DNA of 45,008 nucleotides from Microcaldota archaeon (lineage in GTDB: Archaea > Micrarchaeota > Micrarchaeia > Micrarchaeales > CABMGC01), in assembly GCA_028867335.1 (NCBI GenBank), contig JAGWGN010000007.1, positions 1 through 45,008 of the forward strand, in the 5' to 3' direction. Of this stretch, positions 17,698-25,582 are shown in pieces (position 1 is the stretch's first letter; each line of letters opens with the position of its first letter). The position numbers and the translations under genes were made by a program. Below the pieces are notes generated by a model. The model saw only the letters and a list, made by a program, of their open reading frames with translations, was not told where the DNA came from and ran no database searches.

Positions 17698-19212
17698 TCA
17701 AACACCAATGCTGTTGAAGTCCACATTCGAGAGCACCATGCTCTTTGACTCGTAGACTGGCAGTATTCCCGGAGTCGGGATATGTCCCTGTTTCACCTGG
17801 AATGCGGTCCTTGCCTGCCAGGTGCCGCTGTTCACTATCAGCGTCCCATGGTAATCACTCGCGCCGTTCTTGTGCACATGCCCCATGTGGAGAATATCTG
17901 GCACCTGGTCTATCACAAGCGCGTCCTTGCTGGACGGCACGATTATGTTCCCCCCGTAGATCGGGGAGAGGTGGCGTCTCTTTAGTATCTCAGTCATCGC
18001 GATCTCGGGCTTCGCGTAGCTGCACTCGGGTATCGCCTGGATCACCGAGTCGAGCGATGTGCCGTGGTACGCCAGGACCTTGAGCCCCTCTATGTTTATG
18101 TTCGTCGGGTTCGCGATTATGTGGACATTGCTCATCTTGAAGTCCCCCAGCAGCTCCCTTGTGAGCGGCGGCTGCGGCTCCGCCCTTTGAACCGCATCAT
18201 GGTTCCCCGGAGTTATGAACACCTCGATATATTCGGGAATCGAGTAGAGGAAATCGAAGAAGATCGAGTACTGCTTGTAGATGTCTAGCACCGCAAGGTC
18301 CTTGTCCTGGTTGGGATAGACCCCGATCCCGTCCGCGACGTCGCCGTTTATTATAAGGTACTTTATCTTGCCGGCAAGCTCCTTCTTTGAATCTATGTTC
18401 CCGTTGAGCCACTTGAGCATGTGACTGAACTCCTTCTCCATAAACAGCTTGCTCCCGACGTGCACATCCGACATCATAGCCACCGCAATGTCACTCTCGG
18501 TCGGGGTTCTGTGGTGTATCGGTATGTCTGGCCACACAAAAGTGTTCACTATAACAAGCTTGTTGTAGATCTTGCCCTTTATCGCAATAACGTCGTCGCT
18601 GACAAGCTTCTTTGCATTCTCAAACACCTCTCCCGACTTAGGGTTCGATGTCTGCTTCACAAAGAGCACCTTTGCAGTCCCGGTTTCGTCCTCAAGCGTG
18701 ACAAGTATGTTTCCGTTCTTTGTGATGATCTTGTCGTAGACCATCCCTATGAGCCCCACGTCCTTCCCCTCAGCGTACTGCTTTATCGCGTCGATTCCGC
18801 GCAGCATCCCGCTCATCATTCCCTGATGCAGCCTGACAAAGTCGCGCAGCTTGTCAAATCTGTCCCTGAAATAGTCGGTGAAGTCGGACGCCTTCCCGCC
18901 TGTCTTGTCTATCCTGCTCTCCCTGAGGGTGAATCTTCTCCCGACCTCCTTTGCCATCGGCTTGAAGTCGCTTGAATGCGAGATCTCGATAGTCTCCGGA
19001 ACCTTCTCGTCCTCCTGCTGCTTCACTATCTGCTCAAGGATCTGCCTTGTGAGTATCGCGGCCCCCTGCTTCTCCGAGAAAAAGGATTCTATTCGCGCGC
19101 TTAGCGCCTCAATGTCAGCTCCCCTGATGTTCGCGTCGCTTATCTCAGAGGCTATCACTACCCTGTTGTTGAGACGGTTAGCAAGCTCTACGATTAGTCT
19201 ATTCTCTGACAA
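17698..19212 (-). CDS. polB: DNA polymerase D small subunit DP1 (3'-5' exonuclease)
   Basis: Proofreading and structural subunit of PolD. The protein has 504 residues. After an N-terminal helical region there is an OB-fold (about 145-240) and then the calcineurin-like phosphoesterase with its metal-binding motifs in order: SDVHVGSK (from residue 248), NGDVADG, PGNHD, AYHGTS and GHVHKNG, all of them intact, so exonuclease activity is expected. The start is TTG at 19212; the TATA-like box tttatacc (minus strand, about 19238-19246) lies about 28 bases upstream, fitting a leaderless TTG start. It is the first gene of the DP1-DP2 operon. Confidence 0.96.
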   Translation of the reverse strand: MSENRLIVELANRLNNRVVIASEISDANIRGADIEALSARIESFFSEKQGAAILTRQILEQIVKQQEDEKVPETIEISHSSDFKPMAKEVGRRFTLRESRIDKTGGKASDFTDYFRDRFDKLRDFVRLHQGMMSGMLRGIDAIKQYAEGKDVGLIGMVYDKIITKNGNILVTLEDETGTAKVLFVKQTSNPKSGEVFENAKKLVSDDVIAIKGKIYNKLVIVNTFVWPDIPIHHRTPTESDIAVAMMSDVHVGSKLFMEKEFSHMLKWLNGNIDSKKELAGKIKYLIINGDVADGIGVYPNQDKDLAVLDIYKQYSIFFDFLYSIPEYIEVFITPGNHDAVQRAEPQPPLTRELLGDFKMSNVHIIANPTNINIEGLKVLAYHGTSLDSVIQAIPECSYAKPEIAMTEILKRRHLSPIYGGNIIVPSSKDALVIDQVPDILHMGHVHKNGASDYHGTLIVNSGTWQARTAFQVKQGHIPTPGILPVYESKSMVLSNVDFNSIGV

Positions 19213-19340
19213 GACAGCCCCCGAAGTTAATGGGCAAAATAGGTATAAAGCCTTTTAGAGAATTTTCGGGCTTTAAACGAAATTATGGGGTTATTTTATA
19301 AACCCGCACAATAAACCAAAGTTATTCCCAAGGTGAGTAG

Positions 19341-19601
19341 ATGGTTGTAAGAAAAACCCGCGCTTCTGACACTGCAAGCTCCCAAGCCAAGGAGATAGTG
19401 AGCAACGCGGCTGTGATGGGCCTGAGCCTGATCATCATTGCAACAGACGTTGTTAGGGGAATTTCCCCTGTGTCTGCCGCGGCCACCGGGACCCTAACGC
19501 TTTCGGGCTATGAACTTTTTAGCATAGTAAGAAACCGAGGAAAGAACAGGTCTAGATACGGCGGCCGCTGGAGCGACAAAGGCTCCGTATGGGAAGGGTA
19601 A
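19341..19601 (+). CDS. Small predicted membrane protein, unknown
   Basis: The protein has 86 residues: a basic N-terminus (VVRKTRASD), a hydrophobic segment around residues 25-55 (VMGLSLIIIATDVV and an Ala/Leu-rich part), and a basic, aromatic C-terminal tail. A GGTGA Shine-Dalgarno (19333-19337) lies 4 bases before the ATG, and a TATA-like box (ttttataaac, about 19294-19303) lies upstream. I do not recognise it. The ribosome-binding site and its place between clear genes support it being real. Confidence 0.55.
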   Translation: MVVRKTRASDTASSQAKEIVSNAAVMGLSLIIIATDVVRGISPVSAAATGTLTLSGYELFSIVRNRGKNRSRYGGRWSDKGSVWEG

Positions 19602-19620
19602 AGTAAGCAGCCACTTTCAA

Positions 19621-19890
19621 TTACTCCTTTATTGATTCAAGCAGGCTGAGCAGATTCCAGATGACCGTCCTTGCGTAAGGCGGCAGGTTGATGTCGTTTG
19701 AGACCTCGTCTATCTTGTACGTCGCGCCGCTCGCCCTCTCGGCATAGCTCACCTTACCGTCAAGCGCCTTCTTCGCCTCCTCGAGCGCCCCCTTCACATT
19801 CCTTGGAACGCTGTTGTCGCCTAGTAGCATGTCTATTTGCTGCTTCACCTGTGCAATTGTCTCGTCAAACTGTTTCTCGTCTTTTGTCAT
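19621..19890 (-). CDS. UPF0147 family protein
   Basis: Small archaeal protein of unknown function, 89 residues, helical. It matches UPF0147 through VPRNVKGALEEAKKAL (about 29-44), then YKIDEVSNDINLPPYARTVIW and a C-terminal LLSLLESIKE. Two successive ATGs (19893 and 19890) are possible starts. It lies just downstream of the tRNA-Arg(TCT) gene on the same strand. Confidence 0.85.
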   Translation of the reverse strand: MTKDEKQFDETIAQVKQQIDMLLGDNSVPRNVKGALEEAKKALDGKVSYAERASGATYKIDEVSNDINLPPYARTVIWNLLSLLESIKE

Positions 19891-19910
19891 CATAGCACCT
19901 GCGTTTATCC

Positions 19911-20000
19911 CGGGCCCGGCGGGATTTTCATCAGTTGATTTTGAACCCGCGACCTACAGATTAGAAGTCTGCCGCTCTATCCAAGCTGAGCTACGGGCCC
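19911..20000 (-). tRNA. tRNA-Arg(TCT) with a 15-nt intron in the T-loop
   Basis: Read on the minus strand from 20000. The acceptor arm GGGCCCG pairs with CGGGCCC and the discriminator is G. The D stem is GCTC/GAGC. The anticodon stem GCAGA/TCTGT frames loop CTTCTAA with anticodon TCT. The variable loop is AGGTC and the T stem is GCGGG/CCCGC. The T-loop is 22 nt instead of 7. Removing 15 nt restores the standard TTCAAAT loop and a 75-nt tRNA without CCA, so an intron is the simplest explanation. It decodes AGA, a common arginine codon here together with AGG. It sits upstream of the UPF0147 gene and downstream of tatD, all on the minus strand. Confidence 0.9.
19925..19939 (-). other. Predicted 15-nt tRNA intron at position 59/60
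   Basis: Within the 22-nt T-loop, exon bases TTCA (T54-A57) can pair with TGAA near the 3' end of the intron, giving a 4-bp helix flanked by a 3-nt bulge on each side (AAA and AAT). This is the bulge-helix-bulge shape cut by archaeal splicing endonuclease. Cutting after the second base of each bulge releases exactly 15 nt and leaves TTCAAAT. The inner hairpin is very small (2 bp and 4-nt loop). Repeated A residues allow a shift of up to three bases for the same product. Confidence 0.75.
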
Positions 20001-20019
20001 AGTAAAAATGATTGAACTT

Positions 20020-20781
20020 CTAAATATAAAAGAACTCCCTTAGGTTGTCTGTCGTTATCTGGGCGAGCTCGCTGACCTGCATTTCGCGTATTTTCGCGAT
20101 CATCTCAAGCGAGCGTTTTACGTCCAGCGGGCTCTTGCCCACAACAGGCGAATCCGTCTCGACAACGATGTTTTTGAGGCTGATGCTTCGAATCGCATCC
20201 TTCCTCTTGCTGTTCTCAACCGGCGGGACAGACATCAGATATCCCCTGCCCTCAAGCTCCTTTGCGTCGGCACCGTTGCCCTCGAAGAAGTGGAACATCG
20301 CACGCCTGACTTTATGGCCATCCAAAATCTTCAGAACCTCTCCAAACGAGCCTCTAGAGTGTATGACTATCGGCAGCTCGAGTTGCTTTGCCATAACTAT
20401 CTGCTTCTCAAAGAGCTCCTTCTGCCTGTCGATCTGCTCTGCCCCTGTAGCTATCTTGAAGTCTAGTCCTATCTCCCCTATCCCCACAATCTTCCTGTTT
20501 CTCTTTACAAGATCGGCAACGATTCCGACCTGGCCAACCTCACCTACAAAATCGGGCCCGATCCCGACTATCCCAAACACTATCTCCGCGTGTGTGAGCT
20601 CAGAAACCTGGAGGTTGTCCTTCACGCTCCCTCCAGTCGCCAGCATCACCTTCATTCCATGCGCAGCGCACTCACTGACCGTCTGCTTTGGGTCTGGAAA
20701 GAGGTTGAGGTGGCAGTGCGCATCGGAGAGGTCAGCCGTTTCCTGTCTCATCTTTGAGATTGACTGTGTGTTCTGGTACAT
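20020..20781 (-). CDS. TatD family metal-dependent hydrolase (DNase)
   Basis: TIM-barrel metallohydrolase related to TatD 3'-5' DNA/RNA exonuclease. The 253-residue protein has the metal motifs SDAHCHLN (H22, H24), IGEIGLDF (Glu ligand), IHSRG (His ligand), MFHFFEG (His) and ETDSP (Asp ligand). It is slightly shorter than bacterial TatD. A TATA box (attatatatt, minus strand, about 20800-20810) lies some 25 bases before ATG 20781, favouring that start over a second ATG 30 bases later. It is transcribed towards the tRNA gene, 19 bases away. Confidence 0.88.
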   Translation of the reverse strand: MYQNTQSISKMRQETADLSDAHCHLNLFPDPKQTVSECAAHGMKVMLATGGSVKDNLQVSELTHAEIVFGIVGIGPDFVGEVGQVGIVADLVKRNRKIVGIGEIGLDFKIATGAEQIDRQKELFEKQIVMAKQLELPIVIHSRGSFGEVLKILDGHKVRRAMFHFFEGNGADAKELEGRGYLMSVPPVENSKRKDAIRSISLKNIVVETDSPVVGKSPLDVKRSLEMIAKIREMQVSELAQITTDNLREFFYI

Positions 20782-20875
20782 CGCAAGACCCGCAAATCTA
20801 CTAATATATAATTATCCCTGCAGAATATAATAGGTAGGCAAATATTATCTATTAATATCTGCCGCACTAATTTAG

Positions 20876-21862
20876 ATGGTTACAATGGCTACTACAAAAT
20901 CGCAGGCTTCGCCTGCGCAGAAGAAGCTGGAGAAGGCGATTAGAACCGTAAAACTCATCTCCACCACATCCCTTGTGGTCGGTATAATCGCGATAGTACT
21001 TGCGGCATACCCGCTGGTCAGCTCGCTGCTTGCTCCTGTCCCTATCAATTTCGGCAGCACGCTTGTCGGGATTAACTCCCCTCTCACCCCTGCCCAGCTT
21101 GCCGTAATAAACAACGCCTCAAACGCATCCTTTGAGCGCGCGGGGGAGATGTACCTAAACAACTCGCTTCCAAATGTGGGGGGCTCTTCAACTATGAAGA
21201 CAAATGCACTTGTTGTCAATGGAAAGGTCTCAGTGATATATCTTGGCGCAATCTCATGCGTCTATTGCGGTGAAAACAGATGGGCGATGGCCCTTGCGCT
21301 CAGCAGGTTCGGCCAGTTCAACTCGCTCTACACCGGCTACAGCGCCCTGGGTGACGCGGATGTGCCAACCATCTACTGGACCCCTGCGCTATACAACGCC
21401 TCTTCAGGAGTCACGTTCGGGAGCAACTACACGAGCAGCTACATCAACTTCCTTCCAATAGAGGGACAGTCCCCTATAACCGGGCGCTTCCAGCCTCCAA
21501 CGATCACAGAGATTCAAAGCAGTGCCCAAGGCCTAAACAACCCTGCCTATATGCAGGCCATAAACAAGATAATCTCCCTAAACACCTATCAAGGAACCCC
21601 ATACATGGTCTGGGGCAACAGCCTTGTCGGCGGCGCGGATGCGGTCGCGGGCTTCGAGCCGCAGGGGAGCGGGATCGCGCTCACCTACATGACCCACGCG
21701 CAGGTCTACAGCCAGCTATCAAAGCCAAACGACTCGTTCTCATGGACGCAGTATGGCGGTGCAGACCTATACATCGCAATGGTTTGTGCGAGCCTCAAAA
21801 ACACCGCTCCGATCTGCAGCCTTCCTGCAATACAGGGTATTGAGCGTGTCTCCGGATACTAG
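20876..21862 (+). CDS. Membrane-anchored DUF929 protein, thioredoxin-like with CxxC
   Basis: The protein has 328 residues: a cytoplasmic basic N-terminus, one membrane helix (about 28-55) and an extracytoplasmic domain with many N-x-S/T sequons. The segment VSVIYLGAISCVYCGENRW carries the CxxC pair C128/C131 after a strand, as in thioredoxin folds; this is the DUF929 signature. Two more cysteines near the C-terminus (MVCASLKNTAPIC) may form a second pair. The role is likely oxidation, isomerisation or reduction of exported thiols. A TATA-like tract (ttatctattaatat, about 20846-20859) is about 24 bases before ATG 20876. The next gene encodes a membrane protein with a GCxC motif and overlaps or abuts it, suggesting a redox pair. 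Confidence 0.75.
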   Translation: MVTMATTKSQASPAQKKLEKAIRTVKLISTTSLVVGIIAIVLAAYPLVSSLLAPVPINFGSTLVGINSPLTPAQLAVINNASNASFERAGEMYLNNSLPNVGGSSTMKTNALVVNGKVSVIYLGAISCVYCGENRWAMALALSRFGQFNSLYTGYSALGDADVPTIYWTPALYNASSGVTFGSNYTSSYINFLPIEGQSPITGRFQPPTITEIQSSAQGLNNPAYMQAINKIISLNTYQGTPYMVWGNSLVGGADAVAGFEPQGSGIALTYMTHAQVYSQLSKPNDSFSWTQYGGADLYIAMVCASLKNTAPICSLPAIQGIERVSGY

Positions 21863-21870
21863 TGTTCCAA

Positions 21871-22383
21871 ATGCGAGTTTTCGAGTACTTCAAGGCGTTA
21901 TTTCGCTCCAGGCTAGTGGCTGCGACAACCGCGATCTTTTCGGTCGCATACTATCTGCTCATCGAGTACCTAATAAGTCTCAACGCGACCAACGGCCTAA
22001 TTTTCATAACTGTCCCCCAAATTTTTGTCTATGCGCTCGCCTTCAGCTCCGCAATCCTGCTTAGCATCAGCATCCACACCATCAAGTTTTCCCTAAGCAG
22101 ACTGCAAACCGAGGTCGATGGGATCGCAAGTCTGCTCACAGTGGTGTTTGGTGCGGTGATTGCCGGATGCAACTGCGAGCTGCCAATCCTCGCCTCGATA
22201 ATGTATCTGCTCACACTCAACGTCGTGGAGGTCAGCTCCGTCCTCTCTTTCATAAGCAGCTACCAGATAGAGCTCTTCTCGCTTTTGATCCTCCTAAACA
22301 TCCTGATCTCCTATCACCACCTCTCAAGGCTCTCAGGGAGCTGCACGATAAAGAGGGGCAGGCTTGTACGCCTCAAAAAGTGA
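21871..22383 (+). CDS. Four-helix membrane protein with GCNC motif (three-cysteine family)
   Basis: The protein has 170 residues and about four membrane helices. C100 and C102 (AGCNCELP) sit in the middle, at the start of the third helix, and C158 (SGSC) follows the last helix. The protein clearly resembles the one at 40593-41099: both have an AYY helix near residue 30, a SIHTIK/AIYSIK basic turn near residue 70, the GCxC motif, and a C-terminal cysteine 56-57 residues later. A GTG at 21862, overlapping the DUF929 stop, is an alternative start. Co-occurrence with thioredoxin-fold proteins at both loci suggests it passes electrons or metal across the membrane; that is inference. No known family name comes to mind. 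Confidence 0.75.
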   Translation: MRVFEYFKALFRSRLVAATTAIFSVAYYLLIEYLISLNATNGLIFITVPQIFVYALAFSSAILLSISIHTIKFSLSRLQTEVDGIASLLTVVFGAVIAGCNCELPILASIMYLLTLNVVEVSSVLSFISSYQIELFSLLILLNILISYHHLSRLSGSCTIKRGRLVRLKK

Positions 22384-22397
22384 TGGCAAAACTTATC

Positions 22398-22415
22398 TAT
22401 CTAACCGTTTAGATA
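22398..22415. repeat. Inverted repeat upstream of the V4R gene
   Basis: Perfect 7-base arms TATCTAA and TTAGATA are separated by CCGT, ending 15 bases before the ATG at 22431. It could be an operator for the downstream V4R protein, a terminator hairpin for the upstream operon, or chance. Confidence 0.35.
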
Positions 22416-22430
22416 ATATCGGGTCTCGAT

Positions 22431-23420
22431 ATGGCCGCAAAGAAATCCTCCGTCCCCAAAAAGGCAAAGCAGCCTTCAAGGGCAAAGGGCAAGGCTAGGT
22501 TGCCAAAGGCGCCAAGCCCAAGTCCGAGCCCTCTGGATTTGGAGGGATTCCTTGTGCACCAACTCTCAAGGCAGGGCCATTCCAAGCAAAGTTCGCACGT
22601 GCTGCCCGAGCTCCTATACAACCTCACTCCGTCGATGCGGAGGCTGGGATACCTTTCCGGATTTCGCGCGGGACTGCGCCTCTCATCAAGCCATAACTCC
22701 TCAAACAGCCTTCATCCGCTGATCGCCGCGCTTGAGAATGCTGGGTTCTCAAAGATCCTCTACCATCCTTCCAAACACAGTGTTGTGATTAGGGCATCCC
22801 ATCATCCTGACTGCGAGAACGGCTCGAACTCAAAGGCCCACATCTTCGAGTCAGGGATGATAGCAGGGTACCTCACCGAGTCCACCCATACCTCACTTAA
22901 GGTGGCCGAGACAAGATGTGTCCACGCGGGGAGCAGGGTATGCCAGTTCGTCGCGGAGAGCGAGTCGGATTTAGACCAGATGGGCGCGTTCGAGGGGGTC
23001 GACGAGATGATAGGCGCCCTTGCAGATTCAATTGGAGGGAAGGGGATAGACGGGAGGATCTCCGAGGGGTACTTCGCCCTGCAGATTCTGCCGCTGACAA
23101 GGCCCCCGGTAAACTCAGAGATCTCAAAACTCCTCTACGTTGCCGGGGAGAGGGTCGCCGCAAGGACCCCTAAGATCACCGACCAAACCGCCGAGAAGCT
23201 GTGCGCGCTCTTCGGGCTCCGCAAGCTCGGTCTCGGGAAGGGAAGGAGAGGGATTGTCTCAATAAGCGCAACCCTTATGCCAAGCAACTCGTTTTCGGGA
23301 TACGCCGAGATGGTTTCCTCGTTTCTGTGCGGGATGCTTTATGCCAAGTCGGGCAAGGTCGCGTCAATGGAAAGGAGGCTCTCAGGCGACGGAAGCTACA
23401 CCATCGAGCTCTCAATCTAA
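22431..23420 (+). CDS. V4R-domain protein
   Basis: The protein has 329 residues. The N-terminus (1-35) is lysine/proline/serine-rich and probably disordered. Residues about 55-180 form a V4R (4-vinyl reductase-like) small-molecule-binding domain: RLGYLSGFRAG, then FESGMIAGYLTE, then TRCVHAGSRVCQF with the two conserved cysteines C163 and C171. The remaining 150 residues may hold a second, degenerate copy of the fold (FSGYAEMVSSFLCGMLYAKSG). V4R domains usually sense ligands in regulators or bind hydrocarbon or tetrapyrrole-like molecules; the ligand here is unknown. secY follows after a short gap. Confidence 0.72.
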   Translation: MAAKKSSVPKKAKQPSRAKGKARLPKAPSPSPSPLDLEGFLVHQLSRQGHSKQSSHVLPELLYNLTPSMRRLGYLSGFRAGLRLSSSHNSSNSLHPLIAALENAGFSKILYHPSKHSVVIRASHHPDCENGSNSKAHIFESGMIAGYLTESTHTSLKVAETRCVHAGSRVCQFVAESESDLDQMGAFEGVDEMIGALADSIGGKGIDGRISEGYFALQILPLTRPPVNSEISKLLYVAGERVAARTPKITDQTAEKLCALFGLRKLGLGKGRRGIVSISATLMPSNSFSGYAEMVSSFLCGMLYAKSGKVASMERRLSGDGSYTIELSI

Positions 23421-23487
23421 AGCTTTATAACCTTGAATGAACATATTTTCCTGAAAAGAATCCGCCGTGCAGGGCGGGTGTCTGACG

Positions 23488-24966
23488 GTGCTAATCGTGG
23501 GCATTTTAGAGAAACTAGATCCGATAATCAAGATTATACCAAGCATCAGGCGACCCGCCGCCGCCCTCTCGCTTCGGGAGAAGCTCAAGTGGACCGGGAT
23601 AGTTCTGGGGGTCTACTTTTTGCTCTTCAGCATCCCGGCGATCGGGGCGAACACCGCAGTGCTAAACCAGCCCGCCCTGCAGTTGATCAACATAATCTTC
23701 GCTGCAAGGGTGGGGAGCCTCATCACTGTGGGTATCGGTCCAATCGTGCTTGCAAGCATCGTTCTTCAGCTGCTGCAGGGATCAGGCGTCCTAAAGGTCG
23801 ACATGAACGACCCAGAGCAGAAGTCAAGGTTCCAGGGGATCCAGAAGATAGCCGCAATGGTGATCGCGGTAGTCGAGTCCTTCATCTTCGTCGCGACAGG
23901 GTACGTACCGATAAACTCGCCCGCGCTCTTTGAGCTGGTTGCGATCCAGCTTGCGATCGGCGCAATCTGCGTAATCTACCTAGACGAGGTGATGTCCAAG
24001 TACGGGATAACCTCAGGGCTTAACATGTTCATAGCCGGCGGTGTGGCATACTCGATCGTCGCCGGAACAATAAACATAATCTTCGCTGAGGCGGTACAGG
24101 CAATAGCCGCAGGCGGAGCCTCGGCAATACCCAACGCGATCCTCGCCTTCGGCCCGCTCTTCTTTGCGGCCCTGGTATTTTTGATCAGCATCTACGCATA
24201 CGACATCAAGGTTGAGCTTCCGCTCGTCTTCAGCCAGTTCAGGGGAGTCGGGGGAAGGCTGCCGATCCCTCTTCTATACACAAGCGTTCTGCCGGTAATT
24301 CTTGCCACCTCATTTGAGCTGAGCATGACGGTGTGGTTTAGGTTCATCGCAAACGTGGGCGGCTCCTTTGCGGGCCTCGCCAAGTTCATAGCGCTCTATC
24401 AGTCAAGCGGCACGGCAGGCGCTTCAAGCCTCAACCTTGTCGGCGGACTGCTCTATCTCATCTCCCCCACATTCCCCCTGCCGTACGCGGCGCCTTACGG
24501 GATCGGGGGCTACAATACGTACTTCTCATATCTTGCCACCCAGACAAGCCAGCTCTATCTTCCATTCGGTGGGATAGTCCTTGTGCCTGAGTGGATTCAC
24601 ATAATAGTATACACCCTGGTGCTCGTGCTGCTCTGCGTGATATTCGGAAAGTTCTGGATCGAGATGACCGGACAGAATCCAAAGAACGTCGCCGGCCAGC
24701 TCCAGGAGGTGGGATGGCAGATACCCGGCTTTAGGAGGGACCCGAGGATAATCGAGGGCGTGCTAAACAAGTACATCCCGACCATAGCGGTTCTGGGCAG
24801 CGCGTTCGTCGGGCTATTGGCTGCGCTTGCGACCCTGACAGGAGCGGTAGGAACCGGAGTAGGGATACTCCTTACCGTGGGAATAATGTACATGATCTAC
24901 CAGCAGCTTGAGCAGGAGGGGCAGCTAGGAGCCGTCCCTGGGCTTGAGAAGCTGATTGAGCAGTGA
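23488..24966 (+). CDS. secY: Protein translocase subunit SecY
   Basis: Channel-forming subunit of the Sec61/SecYEG translocon. About 492 residues and ten membrane helices. The early segment LREKLKWTGIVLGVYFLLFSIP, the plug region with ITVGIGPIVLASIV, and SGVLKVDMNDPE...FQG are typical of archaeal SecY. The start is uncertain: GTG 23488 follows a GGGTG element by about 8 bases, GTG 23497 (MGILEKLDP) is also good, and GTG 23467 gives an unlikely extra tail. A TATA box (ctttataacc, about 23423-23432) lies upstream. It is detached from the ribosomal operon tail that lies at 8.7-11 kb. Confidence 0.95.
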   Translation: MLIVGILEKLDPIIKIIPSIRRPAAALSLREKLKWTGIVLGVYFLLFSIPAIGANTAVLNQPALQLINIIFAARVGSLITVGIGPIVLASIVLQLLQGSGVLKVDMNDPEQKSRFQGIQKIAAMVIAVVESFIFVATGYVPINSPALFELVAIQLAIGAICVIYLDEVMSKYGITSGLNMFIAGGVAYSIVAGTINIIFAEAVQAIAAGGASAIPNAILAFGPLFFAALVFLISIYAYDIKVELPLVFSQFRGVGGRLPIPLLYTSVLPVILATSFELSMTVWFRFIANVGGSFAGLAKFIALYQSSGTAGASSLNLVGGLLYLISPTFPLPYAAPYGIGGYNTYFSYLATQTSQLYLPFGGIVLVPEWIHIIVYTLVLVLLCVIFGKFWIEMTGQNPKNVAGQLQEVGWQIPGFRRDPRIIEGVLNKYIPTIAVLGSAFVGLLAALATLTGAVGTGVGILLTVGIMYMIYQQLEQEGQLGAVPGLEKLIEQ

Positions 24967-25012
24967 GCAAAAGCTATTTGATATTTCAACTCGATATCCA
25001 TTTGGTAATTTT

Positions 25013-25516
25013 ATGAAGCAGACTCAGACAAAGGATTTCCCGGACACATTCTACGCATACATAGAGATTCCTTCAGGCAGCTCGACAAAGTTCGAGTACA
25101 ATGAAGACCTGGAGGTTCTGATGGTCGACAGATTCCTATTCACCGCAATGTACTACCCTGCAAACTACGGATTCGTAGTTGGTACAAACGGAAAGGATGG
25201 CGACCCTCTTGACGTGCTCGTGCTATCTCAGCCAATTACAAGCGGAGCCGCGATAAAATGCAAGCCAATAGGAGTTCTGGATATGAGTGATGAAGCAGGA
25301 GTGGACCCGAAGCTAATTGCAGTGCCTGTTGAGAAGGTGGATCCTGCATCCGCAGAGATTAATGACATAAAGGACATGCCACAGTACCAAAAGGACAAGA
25401 TAAAGCACTTCTTTGAACATATGAAGGAACTGGAGAAGGGCAAGTTCGTGAAAGTTGCAGGCTTCAAAGACAAGTCAGAGGCAAAGAAGATCCTAAAGGA
25501 AGGACTTTCAAAGTAA
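25013..25516 (+). CDS. ppa: Inorganic pyrophosphatase (family I)
   Basis: Hydrolyses pyrophosphate released in biosynthesis. The 167-residue protein has the soluble family I pattern: IEIPSGSSTKFEYN near residue 18, PANYGFV, then DGDPLDVLVL with the metal-binding Asp residues, and KDMPQYQKDKIKHFFEHMKELE near the C-terminus. A GTG at 24956 inside the end of secY is in frame, but ATG 25013 gives the normal length. A box at about 24974-24984 (atttgatattt) lies about 30 bases upstream. Confidence 0.95.
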   Translation: MKQTQTKDFPDTFYAYIEIPSGSSTKFEYNEDLEVLMVDRFLFTAMYYPANYGFVVGTNGKDGDPLDVLVLSQPITSGAAIKCKPIGVLDMSDEAGVDPKLIAVPVEKVDPASAEINDIKDMPQYQKDKIKHFFEHMKELEKGKFVKVAGFKDKSEAKKILKEGLSK

Positions 25517-25520
25517 GGCT

Positions 25521-25582
25521 AAACGAATACTGGCTCAGCCTTTTAAAACTGCAAACCGACCTCTTATTGATTGAATGGGCGG
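25521..25582 (+). repeat. Duplicated promoter segment, copy 1
   Basis: This 62-base segment matches 26133-26194 with 10 mismatches and no gaps by manual alignment. It contains a TATA box (ccttttaaaac, about 25539-25549) about 30 bases before ATG 25575, and it includes the first codons. Confidence 0.75.

Noticed and set aside
20045-20830. 261-codon frame opposite tatD
   Set aside because: The minus strand encodes a complete TatD with all metal ligands; the opposite frame is a Ser/Pro/Leu-rich shadow.
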